DNA from: Lasiodiplodia sp. COLG20
Taxonomy: Eukaryota > Ascomycota > Dothideomycetes > Botryosphaeriales > Botryosphaeriaceae
Length of the DNA stretch: 64,000 nucleotides
Assembly: GCA_009801085.1 (NCBI GenBank)
Contig: VNWV01000005.1
Coordinates: 1,054,001-1,118,000, forward strand
Reading direction: 5' to 3'
Shown: one piece after another, positions 44,732-57,731 of the stretch
Numbering within the stretch: position 1 is the stretch's first letter
Layout of the letters: the number at the start of each line of letters is the position of its first letter
Translations under genes and position numbers: made by a program
The notes under the pieces: generated by a model
Database searches by the model: none
Told to the model about the DNA's origin: nothing
Seen by the model: only the letters and a program-made list of their open reading frames with translations

Positions 44732-46169
44732 ATGTCTGCTGCGATAGCAAGGGCCCGTCCGCCGCGAATGGCGACCGACGACGCGCCCACCCACCTTGGT
44801 CCCGACGACGACGATGGCGCCAACTCGGACGAGAGCCGCGACCCGCTCGAGGAGAGCGGCTGCACCCACGATGGCAGCGATGAGGAAGAGGTCGTCGAGG
44901 AGTCGGTCGCCGAAGACATGGACCGATTCGAGGAGTCGTTTGAAGGCATCACCAAGCGCTACCGTCTCATCAATCGCATCGGCGAAGGTCCGCGCCGTCC
45001 GGCTCCCGTCTGTAGCTCACAGCTAACTGCCGGCAGGAACCTTCTCCACCGTCTACAAGGCCGAGGACCTGCAGTACGACCTGTATCGGAACGATTGGGA
45101 CGTTGAGGCGAAGGAGCATCCCGAGCGGGACTCGCACCGCAATGGCAGACGCAAGGCCCGCTACGTCGCCATCAAAAAAATCTACGTGACCAGCAGCCCG
45201 CTACGCATCCTCAACGAGCTCGAACTCCTGCACGACCTGCGCGAGTCGGACTCGGTCTGCCCGCTGATCACGGCGTTCCGTCACCAGGACCAGGTGGTCG
45301 CCATCCTACCATACTTCCAGCACCGCGACTTTAGGGATTACTATCGCGACATGAAGGTGCACGACATGCGCCTATACTTCCGCAGCCTGTTCACCGCCCT
45401 CAAAGCCGTCCACGAGCACCGCATCCTGCACCGCGATATCAAGCCGACCAACTTTCTGTACGCCCCGGAGCACGCCCGCGGCGTCCTCGTCGATTTCGGC
45501 CTTGCAGAGCGTGAGGGCACCGACTGGCATCTCTGCACCTGCCAGCTACGCCCCAACGAGCGCCAGCACAAGATAGAGCATAGCGTGTACGCGAACACCA
45601 TCGCATCGAATCCCAACCACGCGCCCGCATTTCCCAAGAGTGACTCGCGCCCCAGCAGGCGCGCCAACCGTGCCGGCACCCGTGGGTTCCGCGCTCCCGA
45701 GGTTCTGCTCAAGTGCACTGCCCAGACCACTTCCATCGACATGTGGAGTGCTGGTGTCATCTTGCTAACCCTGCTCTCGCGCCGCTTCCCGTTCTTCCAC
45801 AGTGCCGACGACATTGACGCTCTGCTCGAGCTCACGGCCATTTTCGGCAAGGCTCGCATGCGTGAGGCCGCTCTGCTGCACGGCCAAGTGTTCGAGACCA
45901 ACATTCCGAGCTACAGCGAAGCTGGCCACGGCTTCGAGAAGATCATTCTGTGGTGCACGAACCGAAACCAGAAGGATGAGAATGGGAGGCGCATCGGCCT
46001 ATCGAGTGAGGAGAGGGAGGCGATAGACTTTCTGCACCGATGCCTGGAGTGCGATCCCAACAAGAGGATCACGGCCGAGGAGGCATTGCAGCACCCCTTC
46101 ATCCTTCAGTTGGACGAGGTCGAGCACGACGACCCCGAGGAGGACGTGGACCTGGTGAGCTCTCAGTAG
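44732..46169 (+). CDS. CDC7: Cdc7-type serine/threonine kinase (DDK)
   Basis: Two exons (44732-44987, 45037-46169), about 462 residues; the in-frame Met at 44768 (MATDDAPTHLG) is an alternative start. Catalytic subunit of the Dbf4-dependent kinase, which phosphorylates MCM to fire replication origins. After an acidic N-terminus: glycine loop IGEGTFSTVYKAED (split by the intron), lysine in YVAIKKIYV, HRDIKPTNFLY catalytic loop, VDFGLAE, and GTRGFRAPEVLLKC. The Cdc7 hallmark is the insert of about 65 residues between DFG and APE, which is present. DMWSAGVILLTLLSRRFPFF and a Glu/Asp-rich tail follow. The intron has a GTCCGC donor, unusual, but a perfect GCTAAC branch. Confidence 0.95.
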
Positions 46170-48359
46170 TGAAGAGGCTTTGTCGTTCGGATCAATTCTG
46201 TTTTGTAGGTTCTTTGGGCCATGGCTTGTCATTCGGGTCCATTCTATTTTCGAGATTCTTCCGGGCCGTGGCACGTTGCTGTACAACACTGGGATTTCCA
46301 TTTGTGGGGGTCTGATGTCCTTACGAGTCTGACGAGATGATGAGCATTATAGCGGGCGTTGTATCGGCTGGTGGGATTTGCGGGGCCGGCGTGACCCATC
46401 TGTTCCGAGGGAATTGTTTTTTCGCGGGAACTCATCGTAATCAGAACAATCTTGTTTGGGGAGGAATGCATTCGAATCGCCTTGCCTTTTGTGGCCGAGT
46501 CGTGCATGGCGTTCAGGAGTGGTCAATTACAGCTGTGCTAGTCTACGCAGGTTGATACTACCGCTTTTTGACTGGTGCCTATAATTTCATGCTCTTGCTT
46601 TCCTCGGTCTTTGACACTAAATAAATAGACCTTACAGTATTTGTTAAAGTATCATCGGTGGAGTAAAGTGCAACCGTTAATAATATACTACTAAATTTCC
46701 CCAAACAATCTTTTAAGATCACCACATTAACGACAAAGGCTAGTATCTCTATATAAATCACTAACAGCCCAAGTCAGGCTTAGACATCTCGCACTATAAA
46801 GTCGAGAGCATCCGGAAAACAGACTAAAGCGAAGTGTTCTTAGCGTTAATAACGACCTCTCGGAAGACTCTTAGAAGATAGTCTAGACACACTGGTGCCG
46901 GATAAAGGGACTCATAGCACTTATTACGAGGTCTTTCGATTTTATTAACGTCCGGTGGCCTGGTGAAAGTCTGATGGTCGTGGCGGACTTACCGCCGTAT
47001 GGCCAAGGGCAAATGCCTTCAAACACATAGCATATCTAATCGAGCGGGCACGAAGTTCTCTCTACACCGCTCAAAGATGATACAACAAGTGACGTCGGTC
47101 CAGGATTCACGGAGGATCCAAAGAACTCGGCCCTTTGCAGTTCCGTCCCGCACGATGTTGCACTCATTGGAGACTGCATGCAGAAATTTTCTAGCTCTTG
47201 AACCCGCATCTATTTTCGGATACGCACAGGACGAGCCTGATAACCTGCAGTGTGACTGTAGGAATCAAAGGGCCGAACATTGCAGGATATGTTGCTCTTG
47301 CCTTGATACACGCGTGCAACATGTGCTTGCTTGCCCCATACTTAGGTCGGTAGATCAGGATCCCACGTTTGATGCAGGCCGATCAGACTGACCGCCCGTC
47401 GTGAACCAAAGGTGCCAAGCAGGCGGTTGGGTATCTTCGCACACCGACAAAAACGGCCAACGGAGATGCTGGATGACGTTGGGACGCGGCACACGGCCAT
47501 CCCTGCAGCAGATCAACGTGGTGGAGTGCCGTAGCCGCTGTGTGTGACGGGGCCCTTGCAGCGCTAGCCGCAGGCCCTTTAATCCCGTCGCTCCGGCGCA
47601 GGTCGTCTCGCATAGTGACGGGACCACCTCGCTTCGCTGGTCGTGGTGTTTTCGACTGCCGTGCTGCAAGCTCCTCCCGGAGCTGCGCTTTGCTTGCAGG
47701 GGAGACGGGAGGGGGATGCTCAGATGACCAGAAGCAAAGAGTCGCAGCTGACCGGGACAACGCACAATCCTTGCGGGGGCGGAGGTTTGACTGGCCGCCA
47801 GCGATCCGTCAGCGGTAGACGTTGTGGAGTCTGCCGCCAACCCACACGCTCGCCGTTGATGAAGGATCAATCTCGTTAATTTCACGCGTGGCGCGTCCCG
47901 TTACCGGCGTCTGCCCATCATCGTTGGACGACGCCACAGCCCGGCCCCTGCGGTGTCTTGCGAACGAGCCTCAACGCTGCTCCAGAGGCACCACTGCGAT
48001 CCGACGTGCCGGCTCGGTGAAACCTCGACTTGCTCTCGCCTCACTCACGGACGCTGGGAGATGACTGCAAAACGGCGGTGAAGCCGTGCATATCTTGCTG
48101 CCATGCCTGTGCTGCAGCTCTGTCCTAGTCCTTTTTTTCCCGTTTTCGCCGAGTAAAACACCTTGATACAGATCGTTTTCATGCCAACCCCAACAGCTCT
48201 CCCTTTTTTCCTTTGCAAACGATGGACGTGGTATATAGATTGCTCCAAAAATGCTCGCTTGCTTGAACGCCTGCAATGCCAAGTCCCAATGGGGTAAATG
48301 AGAAGAGAAAAAAAAAAGAGAAGAGAAAAGGCGAAACGAGACGGGGGGAAAGATCGTCA
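46170..48359. other. Gene-free spacer with AT-rich core
   Basis: An AT-rich segment lies at about 46.56-47.0 kb. No recognisable transposon protein remains. Open frames of 130-176 codons at 47.0-47.9 kb overlap on opposite strands and show no domain. The right part is the 3' flank of the permease. Confidence 0.5.
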
Positions 48360-50336
48360 TTACAGAAAGTTTTCTTCGTCCGGGTCATCGGTCGGAAGCA
48401 TGTCGATAATGTCCTTGGTACGGGGCCCCGTGTACTTCCTGTGCCGCGAACCCGATTAGCATCAAAACAGACGGTGAGGGCGCCAATGACGTACTTTCTC
48501 GCCCCGATCCACCACCAGCTCAGACTGAAGAGCCCGACGAAGCCAGCCACACAGATGGCGTAGTTCATGTTCGTGGCCGTGACCGGCTTCGTGGTCGGGA
48601 AGAACAAGATGACGCTGATGAACACGACCCACGTGCAGGCAACGAGGTTGATCGGCTTGCTCCAGATACCCATCGTGTACGGCCCCGGAATGAACTGCAC
48701 CCGCTTCTCGTACACCCGATGCGCGATGATGACGGCTACGTAGCTGAGGTCCAGCGCCGGTGCGCAAACATTGAAGATTGCGACAATCGTGAGCGTGCTG
48801 CCGATGCCAATGAGGTCGAGGCAGGTGCAGAAGACCACGACGAGCCATACGGCGTTGACCGGGGTGCCGGTGTACTTGTTGATGGTGCTCCAGAAGCTAT
48901 TGTGCGTCAGCAAACCGTTCGCCCACAGGCGCAGCCACCGCTCGATTTACGCACCTCGAAAACGGCAGAGCATCGTCCCGAGCAAATGCATAACACATGC
49001 GCGCATTTGCCAGCATGGCGGAGCATCCGGTGAAGAATTGGACCAGGATGACAAAAAACCACATGACCATCCCCCCTGCCCTTCCACCGGCGTTGAGGAA
49101 TATCTGGGCCACTGGAAGGCCGGTTGGCGAGTTGACGATGCCGTCGTAGTCGGTCAGGCAGAAGCAGAAGGTGACGGTGAGCATCCAACCAGTGAGTCCC
49201 GAGACGAGAATGGCCGATCGGATGGCAACCGGTCCTCGGATGGCGGCGTCGTGCGTCTCCTCGGACATGCTGCATTTCCAAGTCAGCTGAGCTGTATATT
49301 GTACCAGGAACGCGATCCTTACTGTGTCGTCCCGTCATAATCGGTCATCGTCCAGGCCACGGAAAGGAATCTGTTCGAACGGTTAGCTCAATGGCATCCC
49401 CGGCGTCGCTGGACACGGCGAAAAGACACACCCTAGCAAAAACGAGAAGCCTTTGCTCCCCCAGCCGGAGCCGTCCGTGACTTCGGTAAAAACCCACTCG
49501 GCGCTGCGCTTGTTGGGCGTGAGGACGAGCAGAGCGACGCAGATGCTGATGGAGGCCAGAATGTTGATCGGAGCGAACCACAGGATGATCTTGTGCAAGG
49601 CCCGAGTGGTGAGCGAGCAGATGATGCCGAAGAGACAGAGGATCAGTATCGCGAGCAGGACCGTCTGCAGGGCCGACGGCGTAAACGACGAGGAGCCGTC
49701 CTCGGCGGTGGCGTTCATAACGGCGGCGGCGAAGATCATCTGCGAGATGGTGTAGGCGAGACTGGCGACACCGGCGGCCTGGCCGAGGAAGTTGCACCAG
49801 CCGATGACCCAGGCCCATATGGCCACATGCTCGGGGGGCACGACGTGCTTGGTGACAAAATACATGCCTCCAGCAGTCGGGTAGGCCGATACCAGCTCGG
49901 CCACTGCGTAAGGTCAGTCGAGAGGCGCGCAGGACGGGGTGTGGGCAGCGGTACCGGAACTAGCTATGCACATGGCCATGACGCTGCCGATGAACCAGGC
50001 CCATACGGCGGTGGCAGGACCGCCGGCGGCGATGGGGCTGCCAAAGGTTGCCGGGACGGAGCCCAGGACACCGAGGATGGAGATGGCATAGGAAACGGTG
50101 GACCACTTGTTGAACTCGCGTCTCAATTCCTGAAGAGGCGGGCGTCAGTAACAGGTCGAGGGGCGGCGGGACTGCCCAGCGTCCGGTACCTGGTTGTAGC
50201 CGATGCGGGCAAGCAGCCGCTCGTCGTCATTCTGGATGGATGCCATCACTCGGCGCGCGTCAGAGTCCGGAGCTTTCCCCGGCGGCGGCGGGTGCGGGGA
50301 TGGTCCAATGCCGCTTCCGGACGCTGCAGGGTCCAT
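48360..50336 (-). CDS. APC-family permease (amino acid/GABA/choline type)
   Basis: Seven exons (50190-50336, 49955-50129, 49432-49903, 49323-49370, 48955-49269, 48495-48896, 48360-48438) give about 545 residues. A plasma-membrane or vacuolar transporter of the amino acid/choline/GABA subfamily. Signs: ELRREFNKWSTVSYAISILG at membrane segment 1, SSVAELVSAYPTAGGMYF (the conserved segment 3 block), VIGWCNFLGQAAGVASL, SLTTRALHKI, the short exon FLSVAWTMTDYDGTTH-MSEET, and KYTGTPVNAVWLVVV. Twelve hydrophobic segments can be counted; both ends are hydrophilic. The last exon codes only 26 residues ending DDPDEENFL. Substrate cannot be told from sequence. One GATA motif lies about 95 bp upstream (near 50430). 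Confidence 0.92.
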
Positions 50337-51434
50337 TGTGAGCGGGGAGCAGGAGAATTGGCGGGCGGAGAGCGAGGATGAGGGAAGGGGAAGGGCGGTA
50401 TTAGAGGAGGGAGAGGGGACGACGGAAAAGATAACCCACCGTCAGTCGTCAGCGTCAAAAGTTAATAATAGGAAGAACTGGAGTGAGGTGCGTCGGTCTG
50501 CTAGCGGGCGACACGTGCGTGCTTGGAGCATGTGGGGGCCCGAGAGGATGGGAGCAGCAAGAGGGCGTGTCGCGATGATTTGAGGACGCGGGCCTGGGCG
50601 GTGGGCGGCAGGCCTGGCTCATTTGCGCATCCGCATCGAAGCTGCAGCGAAGCAGAGCTAGCGTGCGGACGGGGCCAGTGAAACGGCCAGGGATCTCCTG
50701 CAGATCAAGCGCATGGCGGTGTGTGGTCACCACGACTCATCAGCGTCGGCACTGCGCGTGGCAAGAGCCGCAAATTTGTCGTCGTCGTATACAGGCTGAG
50801 AGGTGAGGCCCGATCCCGCCTCCCCGCTTCACCGCAGCAAAGCTTCGCGGCCGACGAGCGCCTCACCGCAGGTCGAGCCTGCGGCCGTATGCAAGAGGTG
50901 ACGTCCTCGTCTGCCCTACGGGACCCCGTGCTGCGAGGACGCTGCAGCGTAGATCAGCAACGACCACATCCCACTACCACCTCGCCTCGCGTCGTGCATG
51001 GTCTGCGCGCCCGCCGCCGCCCGCTCTCGCCCTCTAGGTCCCGCCTACCGAGCCTCACCCGCTGACCGGACGCGATTAGCGGCTGCTGCCTACTGCTTAG
51101 GAGAGCGTGCAGAAACGGATCCGTCATATGTATGTGCATGCGTGCTTAGGGCTGACGCCAATCTGTGCGTCCGCCTTACCGCAAGCAATTGAAACGCCAT
51201 GTCGCTTGTCTGAGACGCCACAGCAGACCACGTGGAAAAATCATGTTGAAACTCACGTCGGAATTCATGTCGAATGGAATCAATTGATCGACGCTGGTGG
51301 CAGACGGCCCACTGCCGCGTGCTGGATATATCATCAAACGCCACATTCCCTCCTCCATCACGAGAACCTGCCGCTGGGGAATACAATCTAGGAGAAGAAA
51401 CGCAAATCTGAAATAGCGAGGCCGCGCGCTCGAC
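50337..51434. other. Spacer between permease and Vid27
   Basis: No supportable gene. It holds the permease promoter, with one AGATAA motif near 50430, and the 3' flank of Vid27. Confidence 0.5.
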
Positions 51435-54013
51435 CTAGTACGGGCTGTTCACAATGTCGTTGCGCGAGAGATAGCTCCCCCTACCGCCCTTTCGCGGCGT
51501 GCCGATGCGCGACGGCATGGCGATGCTTTCGCGCGTCGGCCGCCGAAGCTCGCGCCTGCGCACCATGTTGACCTCGTTGGGAAGCGTCACGATCAAGTTC
51601 TTGTCCGATCCGTAGCGGAAGTTGTCGGCCTTGACCTCGTCCGAGTAGCGCTTGATGCTGTACGGATCCTTGCGGTTCGCCAGCACCTTCTTCATACTCC
51701 ACGACACGACGAACGGTCCCGTGGCCGAGACGATGGTCGTCTCGGTGCTGTCGACACCAGTGTTGAACCGGGCCGGCGTGAACGAGATGGGTGCCTTTGT
51801 TTCGTGCTGGAACTGCGCCACGTGGCTGGGCGTCAGCGCCAGCCGGCGCGGCTGTGGCTTCGTGTCCTTGGGGAACGCCTTTTCGAAACCGAGCTTTCCC
51901 TCGTTCTTGCCCTCCTTCTGGAGAGCGTCGATCAGGAGGAGATAGGTGCGTGTCGTCGCGAGGATCCAACGACCGTCTGCGGAAACGTCGACGCCGATGA
52001 TGGGATCGCCAATGGCCGGCAGAGCCGTCTTTGCGTTGATGCCGAGCCGGTCGAACATCCGGATGTCACCCTTGTTGGATGCCACGGCGATGTAACCCTT
52101 CTCCGTAGTGGCCGCGGCCGAGAAGTCGTTCTTGACCGTGTATTGCTTCAGATTCGAGTCGACTAGCTTGTTGCCCGACAGACGGGGATCTATGCGGTAC
52201 AGCGCGTTGTGCGACAGGCCCAGGAGGGTTTGCTCTCCAGTCATCTGAGAGTATTTCTGTCGCGCCAGTCAGCTTTTGGTGAATCAAGTCTGGTAGAAGA
52301 CGTCGCTTACCTTTTCCGGCGCGAAAATGCTGACGGGAATGTCTTCATGCACCTTCCACTCGTCCACGACCGCACCCCGCTCGAGATCCAGGCGATAGAG
52401 CGAGTTGGGGTTGTCGGGATTCTGCAGAATCATGTCCCGATCCTCCATGTGAAGCATGACCTTCTTGGGGCTGAAGAGCTTGCCCTTCGGGGTCTCGACT
52501 TTTGAGATGCTGGTGTCAAACTCCAGCTGATTGTCCTCCGTGTGCTTGAAAACGCCAATCTTGGAGCCGCGCACGACGAACGTCCTGTCGTGCTTGTAGC
52601 CGACGGCAAGCTGGGAGTTGATGTTGCCGTCGCTGTCCTTCGTGACGACATCGTCCTGCTCTTCGTCCGAGTCGTAGTGCTCGCTGCGCCTCGCGCTATC
52701 TTCGTCGTCATCATCCGACTGTTGCGCCTCCTCTTCGTCTTCTTCCTCTTCGGCCTTTTCGTCGTAGTCCTCCATCGTCAAGTCTTGGAAGGCATCCGTG
52801 ACGTAATCGCGCTCTTCATCCTTGGCCTTGTGCCATTTGGTCTCGTTGAGGTGCTCCCACAGGGCCTGCATGAGGCCGCCCTGGAACCTCTCCTCCGTCT
52901 CGTTGTCCCTGAAGCGAAGGAGCCAGGAGTAGGCGGACCCGTCCTCGGTGTAGTGGTTGAAGATGAACGAGAGGTATTCGAAATTGAAGACCGGGTTGAT
53001 GTCCGGCACGATGGCCTGGCCGAGCCATTCCTTTCCTTCGCCGCTGATCTGCAGCCAGTACTTCCAGTTGCCGATCTCGGAAACGGTGACCTTGACGCTG
53101 GGGTCTTGGAGGATGAAGGCGCCGGATTCGAAATCGAACAAGTGCAGTTCGGCAGTCTCGTTCGCGAGCACCTCACGGCTCTCGGGCTGCGCGCGGGCCG
53201 CGGGGGCGGCGGTGGCCTTTGCGGCCTTGGACGGGGTGGCGGGCTGGGGCGCGGGCTTGGAAACCATCGTGTCGATGGTGGTCGGCCGGTCGAGGCTGAA
53301 GCTGGACCTTGCGATGTCGGGCGACGCGAGGGGGGAGCGTATCCTGGGGCTGGACACCGGGCTCGCGTCAGGAATGGCTTCTTCCTCGAAGGAAAACTGC
53401 TGGAGGTCCTGCTCGGTGGCTTGTTGGTGGCTCCTCCGGTACTTGCGCTCGTACTGGCACTGGACGGCGACGACTTCGAACGTCGCGATGGTCGGAGCTT
53501 GGACGGAGCTGTCGCAGACAAACTCCCAGAGGTCTCCCTCGTCGCCGCTGAGGTCCTTCCAGGCGAATACCTTCTCACCCGTCTGCCTCACGTCGGTTCG
53601 GAAGCGCAGGGCCTCGTCGAGCAGGAAAGTGCGCTCGTCCTTCTCTGCGCCTAGGCCCTCCGCGGCGCCGTCTTCTTCCTCGTCCTCGCCGAGCAGCTCG
53701 CGCTCGCCCTCTTCGTATGCGCGCTGGATGACGAGCTGGTACTGGAAGTCTTGACCGGTGCGGCGGATCGAGGCGGCGGCGTCCTTGAAGATGAGCTCGG
53801 AGTAGCCTTTGACGGAAAGCGGGCGCACGAGATAGAGCTGGCCCTGGGGGACCTCGACGATGGACTCTTTGGAGCTGTCGCCGAAGAGGTACTTGCTGAC
53901 TGTGGCCCAAGAGGGTTAGCAGGCGATCGCATCGCAAACTCTCGGTTGCCCAGGTGAAGGAGGGGTGCGGTGGGGCAGGTGCAGGCGTGCATACCATTCC
54001 GTAGCATGAACAT
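51435..54013 (-). CDS. VID27: Vid27 family protein (vacuolar import and degradation)
   Basis: Three exons (53995-54013, 52311-53899, 51435-52256) give about 809 residues. The first exon codes only MFMLRN plus one base; the join MFMLRNVSKYLFGDSSKES is the family start. N-terminal Vid27 region, then a PH-like middle (WKYWLQISGEGKEWLGQAI...), an acidic Glu/Asp-rich linker (about residues 400-450), and the C-terminal beta-propeller-like Vid27 domain beginning near DRTFVVRGSKIGVFKHTED and including GLSHNALYRIDPRLSGNKLV. Yeast Vid27 is linked to vacuolar degradation of fructose-1,6-bisphosphatase, and its molecular role is still unclear. Termini and length agree with the family. Confidence 0.96.
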
Positions 54014-54736
54014 GTCGGCGGCGGCTGCGCAGCGTGCGCGGCGAGGATGCGAAAGTGCTTTGTGCTGAAGACGAAGGCACGGGTCAAAGCACCGTTTGGC
54101 GCGCAGGCTACAGCGTGCGCAGAAAGTGGTGTCCTGCCTGCTGGCCCAAAGACATCATTCCCTTCTTCGCTTAAGTAACGTTACTCGGGAAACCTGACCA
54201 CGGCACGATTTTATTGTGAAACTAATGGACAAAGCCAATCGCACCAGTTTGCTATTGATCCATGCAAGAATCCTTGATATGGGCAAACTACCAAACGTAT
54301 CTCCTTCATGTTCGTTTTGCTCCGCGGCCAGCTCCCGTGATTTGTGTAGCGTTCTGATCTACCACTTTAGCTGATGTCCTGTTCGCTGCTTATTTCAAAT
54401 GGGTTGCTTGCAATTGCCCTAATGTACACTCGCCGAATATAAACACTGTCTTGAACCGGGTCGTTAATGTATTCGTTTTTATCTTGATCGGTATCTACTG
54501 TAATACACAAGCTAAAGTTTCGTTTCAAACTCTGTTATGTTTTGAAAAGTGTAGATTTGATGAGAGAGTCGTTTGGGATGGCGATTGGTCACATTTTATG
54601 ATATGGATTGCTTCCCGTCTCTCCACGGCGTGTTCCGCTGCCCCACCATCTCATGGTTCCATGTAGACCTTTGTCTCCATCCATCCGATTTGTAGTAGTA
54701 CACTGTTCGAGCCATGTTTCCCGCTCTTGATCCCTT
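54014..54736. other. Spacer between Vid27 and uS17m
   Basis: No supportable gene; moderately AT-rich near 54.2-54.6 kb. It contains the Vid27 promoter and the 3' flank of the ribosomal-protein gene. Confidence 0.5.
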
Positions 54737-55449
54737 CTAGATGGCCTTGCCGCCTCTCGCCACGTCCTCAGCCACGGATCCGGCCGCCTTTTGAACCCGC
54801 TCCAATTGCTTCTCGTTCTTGAGACCCTTTTCCGTGTACTGCGCGGCGGCGGCCACGTTCTGCCTTGCCCGAACGTTAATCGAAGGCATCTGCGTCTGTT
54901 CTTCGCCTCTCTCAGCGGGGCGAGGCCCTCCGGCCTCCACTATGGCCGCCGCAAGGTTCTCCGGAAGCTCCTGCAGCCGCGTCTCATCTCGAGCAATCTC
55001 CCGGATGCGCTGTTTTGACACACTCCTGCCCGATGCCGCCTTTCTGAGGTCCTTCTCCAGCTGCGCCCGGAGGAGCTGCTGCTGCCGCTCCTGCTCTGTC
55101 GGTATCGGTGGTCGTTCGGAAATCGCGGGCCCGAACGGAGCCACAATGCTCGTGACGACGTGGTGCACCTGTTTTGATGTCCTCCACCCGTTCCGCAGAG
55201 TGACAACATCTCCTTCCCTGGCAGATTCGGTAGGATCCGAAACGAGGACGTGGTAAGGCGCAGGAAAGTCCTTTAGTGAGCTGTCAGCGCCGGGAACTGA
55301 AGTGGCAAAGGATCGTAGAGGTGCCCCACCTTGCGAATGTGCTTGTCCCATTTCTGACCCGGTATGCGCACCTTCACCGTCCTCATCATCTTGCCGGCCG
55401 ACACGACAACGCCGGTGAATTGGCGATATGCGTTCCCGGGCGTCGGCAT
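54737..55449 (-). CDS. MRPS17: Mitochondrial small-subunit ribosomal protein uS17m
   Basis: Two exons (55330-55449, 54737-55270), about 217 residues. The S17 OB-fold part is YRQFTGVVVSAGKMMRTVKV, KWDKHIRKDFPAPYHVLVSD, then GDVVTLRNGWRTSKQVHHVV, which carries the usual rRNA-binding positions. A long charged C-terminal extension (about residues 100-217) is typical of fungal mitoribosomal S17. The intron has a GTGGGG donor and an ACTAAAG acceptor and separates IRK from DFP. No classic long presequence is visible; the basic N-terminus itself may serve for import. Confidence 0.93.
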
Positions 55450-55945
55450 CGTACGAGCAGGAGCGCGACGAGAAGGGTGGTGACGGCGTCGAAAGGGCGG
55501 AGCGCGGGCGCAATCGAATTCGATTTCGCTTCAACGATGGCGCGATTGCGGCGTTCGCGGAGAAGGCGGCGGTTGGAGTGACAAGCTTCAGATGCACTTT
55601 TCGACATCAGAACGGCACCCCGGGAGCGGGAATGTGGCCCGTGCTTTCCGCTGGCATCTCCGAATCGCCCTGTCAATTGGAACGACGCACGGGAACCACC
55701 AATCCTGTAATTTTCCATACGATTTCGTGCAGCTTGCAAAGAAAAGAAAGGTCGCTTGCACGGTCTAATTACTGTATACCACAATTTGACGCCAGCGCCT
55801 GCAACGGGCAGCTATACCATGAGAGGGGATGTCCTCCTAAACCCCATCCTGTGCTGTGCAAGCTTCATGCAATCGTGCCACATTTTCTATCCGTACGCCC
55901 TTATGCATGCTCAACCAGTCCCGCATCCATATCCGTCAGCAATTC
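55450..55945. other. Spacer between uS17m and Tps1
   Basis: Promoter of the ribosomal-protein gene and 3' flank of Tps1. No gene supported. Confidence 0.5.
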
Positions 55946-57731
55946 TCAAGATTCGGCTTGGACAGGCTCCGTCTTGGCCGCGCCGTCCTCGCCGTTTTCG
56001 GGAGCATTGTCAAGCAGAGACCCTCGGCGCACGTTCAACTTCTTCTCAGCCTGCTCGGAGATCCTGGTGAGTTCGCTGACAAACGACTGGCCCCACCAAG
56101 CGCTGCGTACTTTTGTCAGCCATTCCGCATGGACCAAGTCGACAGTTCGCGCGACTTACCTGGTGTACTTGTTGACATATTTAGCCAGCTTCTGGTAGTT
56201 CAACGCGCGCTGCTCCGCGCCCATGGTTACCGCGTCGTGAATAGCGTCTGCGAGCTCCTCGGTGTTCCACGGATTGACGATGATGCTGCCGTTCAAACTC
56301 TGGGCGGCGCCAGCGAATTCGGAGAGGATCATGACGCCGTGGCGCTTCTGTTGGGTGGCAATATACTCGTACGATACCAGGTTCATGCCATCGCGAGTCG
56401 ACGAGACCAGGCACACGTCGGACACGGCGTACAGCGCGATGAGCTCGTCGAACGACACCGACTTGTGCATGAAGTGGATGGGCATGAACTCGATGGTGCC
56501 TGCGTCATCAGCGAATGGACTCGATCGATTCGAGGACGGGAGGTCTACTCACCAAATTTGCCATTGATCCGTCCGACCAGCTCGTTGACGACCGCCCGTA
56601 GATTCTGATATTCCTCGACGTCCTGGCGGCTGGGCACGGCGACCTGGACCAACACCACCTTGCCGATCCACTCGGGATGCTCCGTCAAGAACACTTCGAG
56701 CGCGTGTAGCTTTTGGGGGACACCCTTAATGTAGTCGAGACGATCCACGCCCACGATCAACTTGACTCCTTGAAACTTGCGCTCCAGAGTGGCAATGCGT
56801 TCCTGGACCTTGGGTTTCTTGAGGCCCTCTTCAAACTTCTCCGGGTCGATGCCGATCGGGAATGCACCGACCGTGACGACCTTGCCCTGGAACTCGACAC
56901 CGTTGGGGGTCGTGGCCAAGCCGCTGGGAAAGTCAAAGAATTAGCACGGCGGTTCAACTCCAATCACCCTCGGGGTTGAGCGGGCTTACAGTATCCTTGA
57001 GCAACTGCTGAGGAAATGGCGGGCGTAATCATAAGTGTGGAAGCCGATCAGGTCACAGTGCAAGACGCCGAGCAGAATCTCGTTACGGACGGGCAGTATG
57101 CGGTAAATTTCGCTGCTGGGGAACGGAGTGTGCAGAAAAAAGCCGAGTTTGACATTCTTTTTTGTCTTGCCAATCTCCTCGCGGAGCATGGCAGGCAAGA
57201 GCATGAGGTGGTAGTCGTGGACCCACACGAGGTCGTTGTCCTGAACGTCCGCGGCGATTGCCTTGGCGAACAGGCGATTGGCTTCGGTGTACGCATTCCA
57301 AGCCGATTCGTCGAACGTGATCTCACCGGGATGGTAGTGGAAGAGGGGCCAGAGGATGGAATCTGATCGGCGGGGGGTCAGCGGCTGGGATGTGGTGGTC
57401 AGCGCAGGGGCGAAGAGGACCCACTCGAGAAGCCATTGTAATGCCTGTCGGCCAGATCATCGTCTAGCATGACCGGGATAGCATTGTACTCCTCCTTCAA
57501 CCGCTTCTTGAGTGTGGGGGTTTCGTTCTCAGGCACCTCGAGACCCGGCCATCCGTACCATTGGAAGGTGGTGGACTTGGACAGGCCGCTCAGGCCACTG
57601 ACCAGGCCGCCCGAAGACATGGAGAAGTCATATTTGCCCTCGTCGGAGCGCTTGATGGTGATGGGCAGGCGGTTGGAGACGAGCAGCAGACGGCCGTTGT
57701 CCGACCTGGGCTCTTCGCTGGCCGACGGCAT
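55946..57731 (-). CDS. TPS1: Trehalose-6-phosphate synthase (UDP-forming), Tps1
   Basis: Five exons (57425-57731, 56990-57362, 56553-56923, 56160-56499, 55946-56102) give 515 residues, the usual length. It makes trehalose-6-phosphate from UDP-glucose and glucose-6-phosphate, for stress protection and control of glycolysis. GT20 glycosyltransferase motifs: LLLVSNRLPITI at the start, GGLVSGL (the glycine loop), VWVHDYHLMLLPAMLR, HTPFPSSEIYRILP, DLIGFHTYDYARHFLSS, VGVDRLDYIKGVPQKL with substrate-contact residues, and SSTRDGMNLVSYEY. There is no phosphatase domain, as expected for Tps1. The start codon faces the next gene at 58574 across 842 bp. Confidence 0.97.

Noticed and set aside
34739..46169. 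Secondary-metabolite or other functional cluster
   Set aside because: Neighbouring genes belong to unrelated housekeeping processes (lipid storage, N-acetylation, condensin, replication kinase); no backbone enzyme of a pathway is present.
46579..46761. 60-codon frame reminiscent of a reverse-transcriptase remnant
   Set aside because: Too short, AT-rich, and no catalytic motif can be identified.
52542..53654. 370-codon open frame opposite Vid27
   Set aside because: Antisense shadow; Val/Leu/Gly-rich composition is the reverse reading of acidic codons in Vid27.
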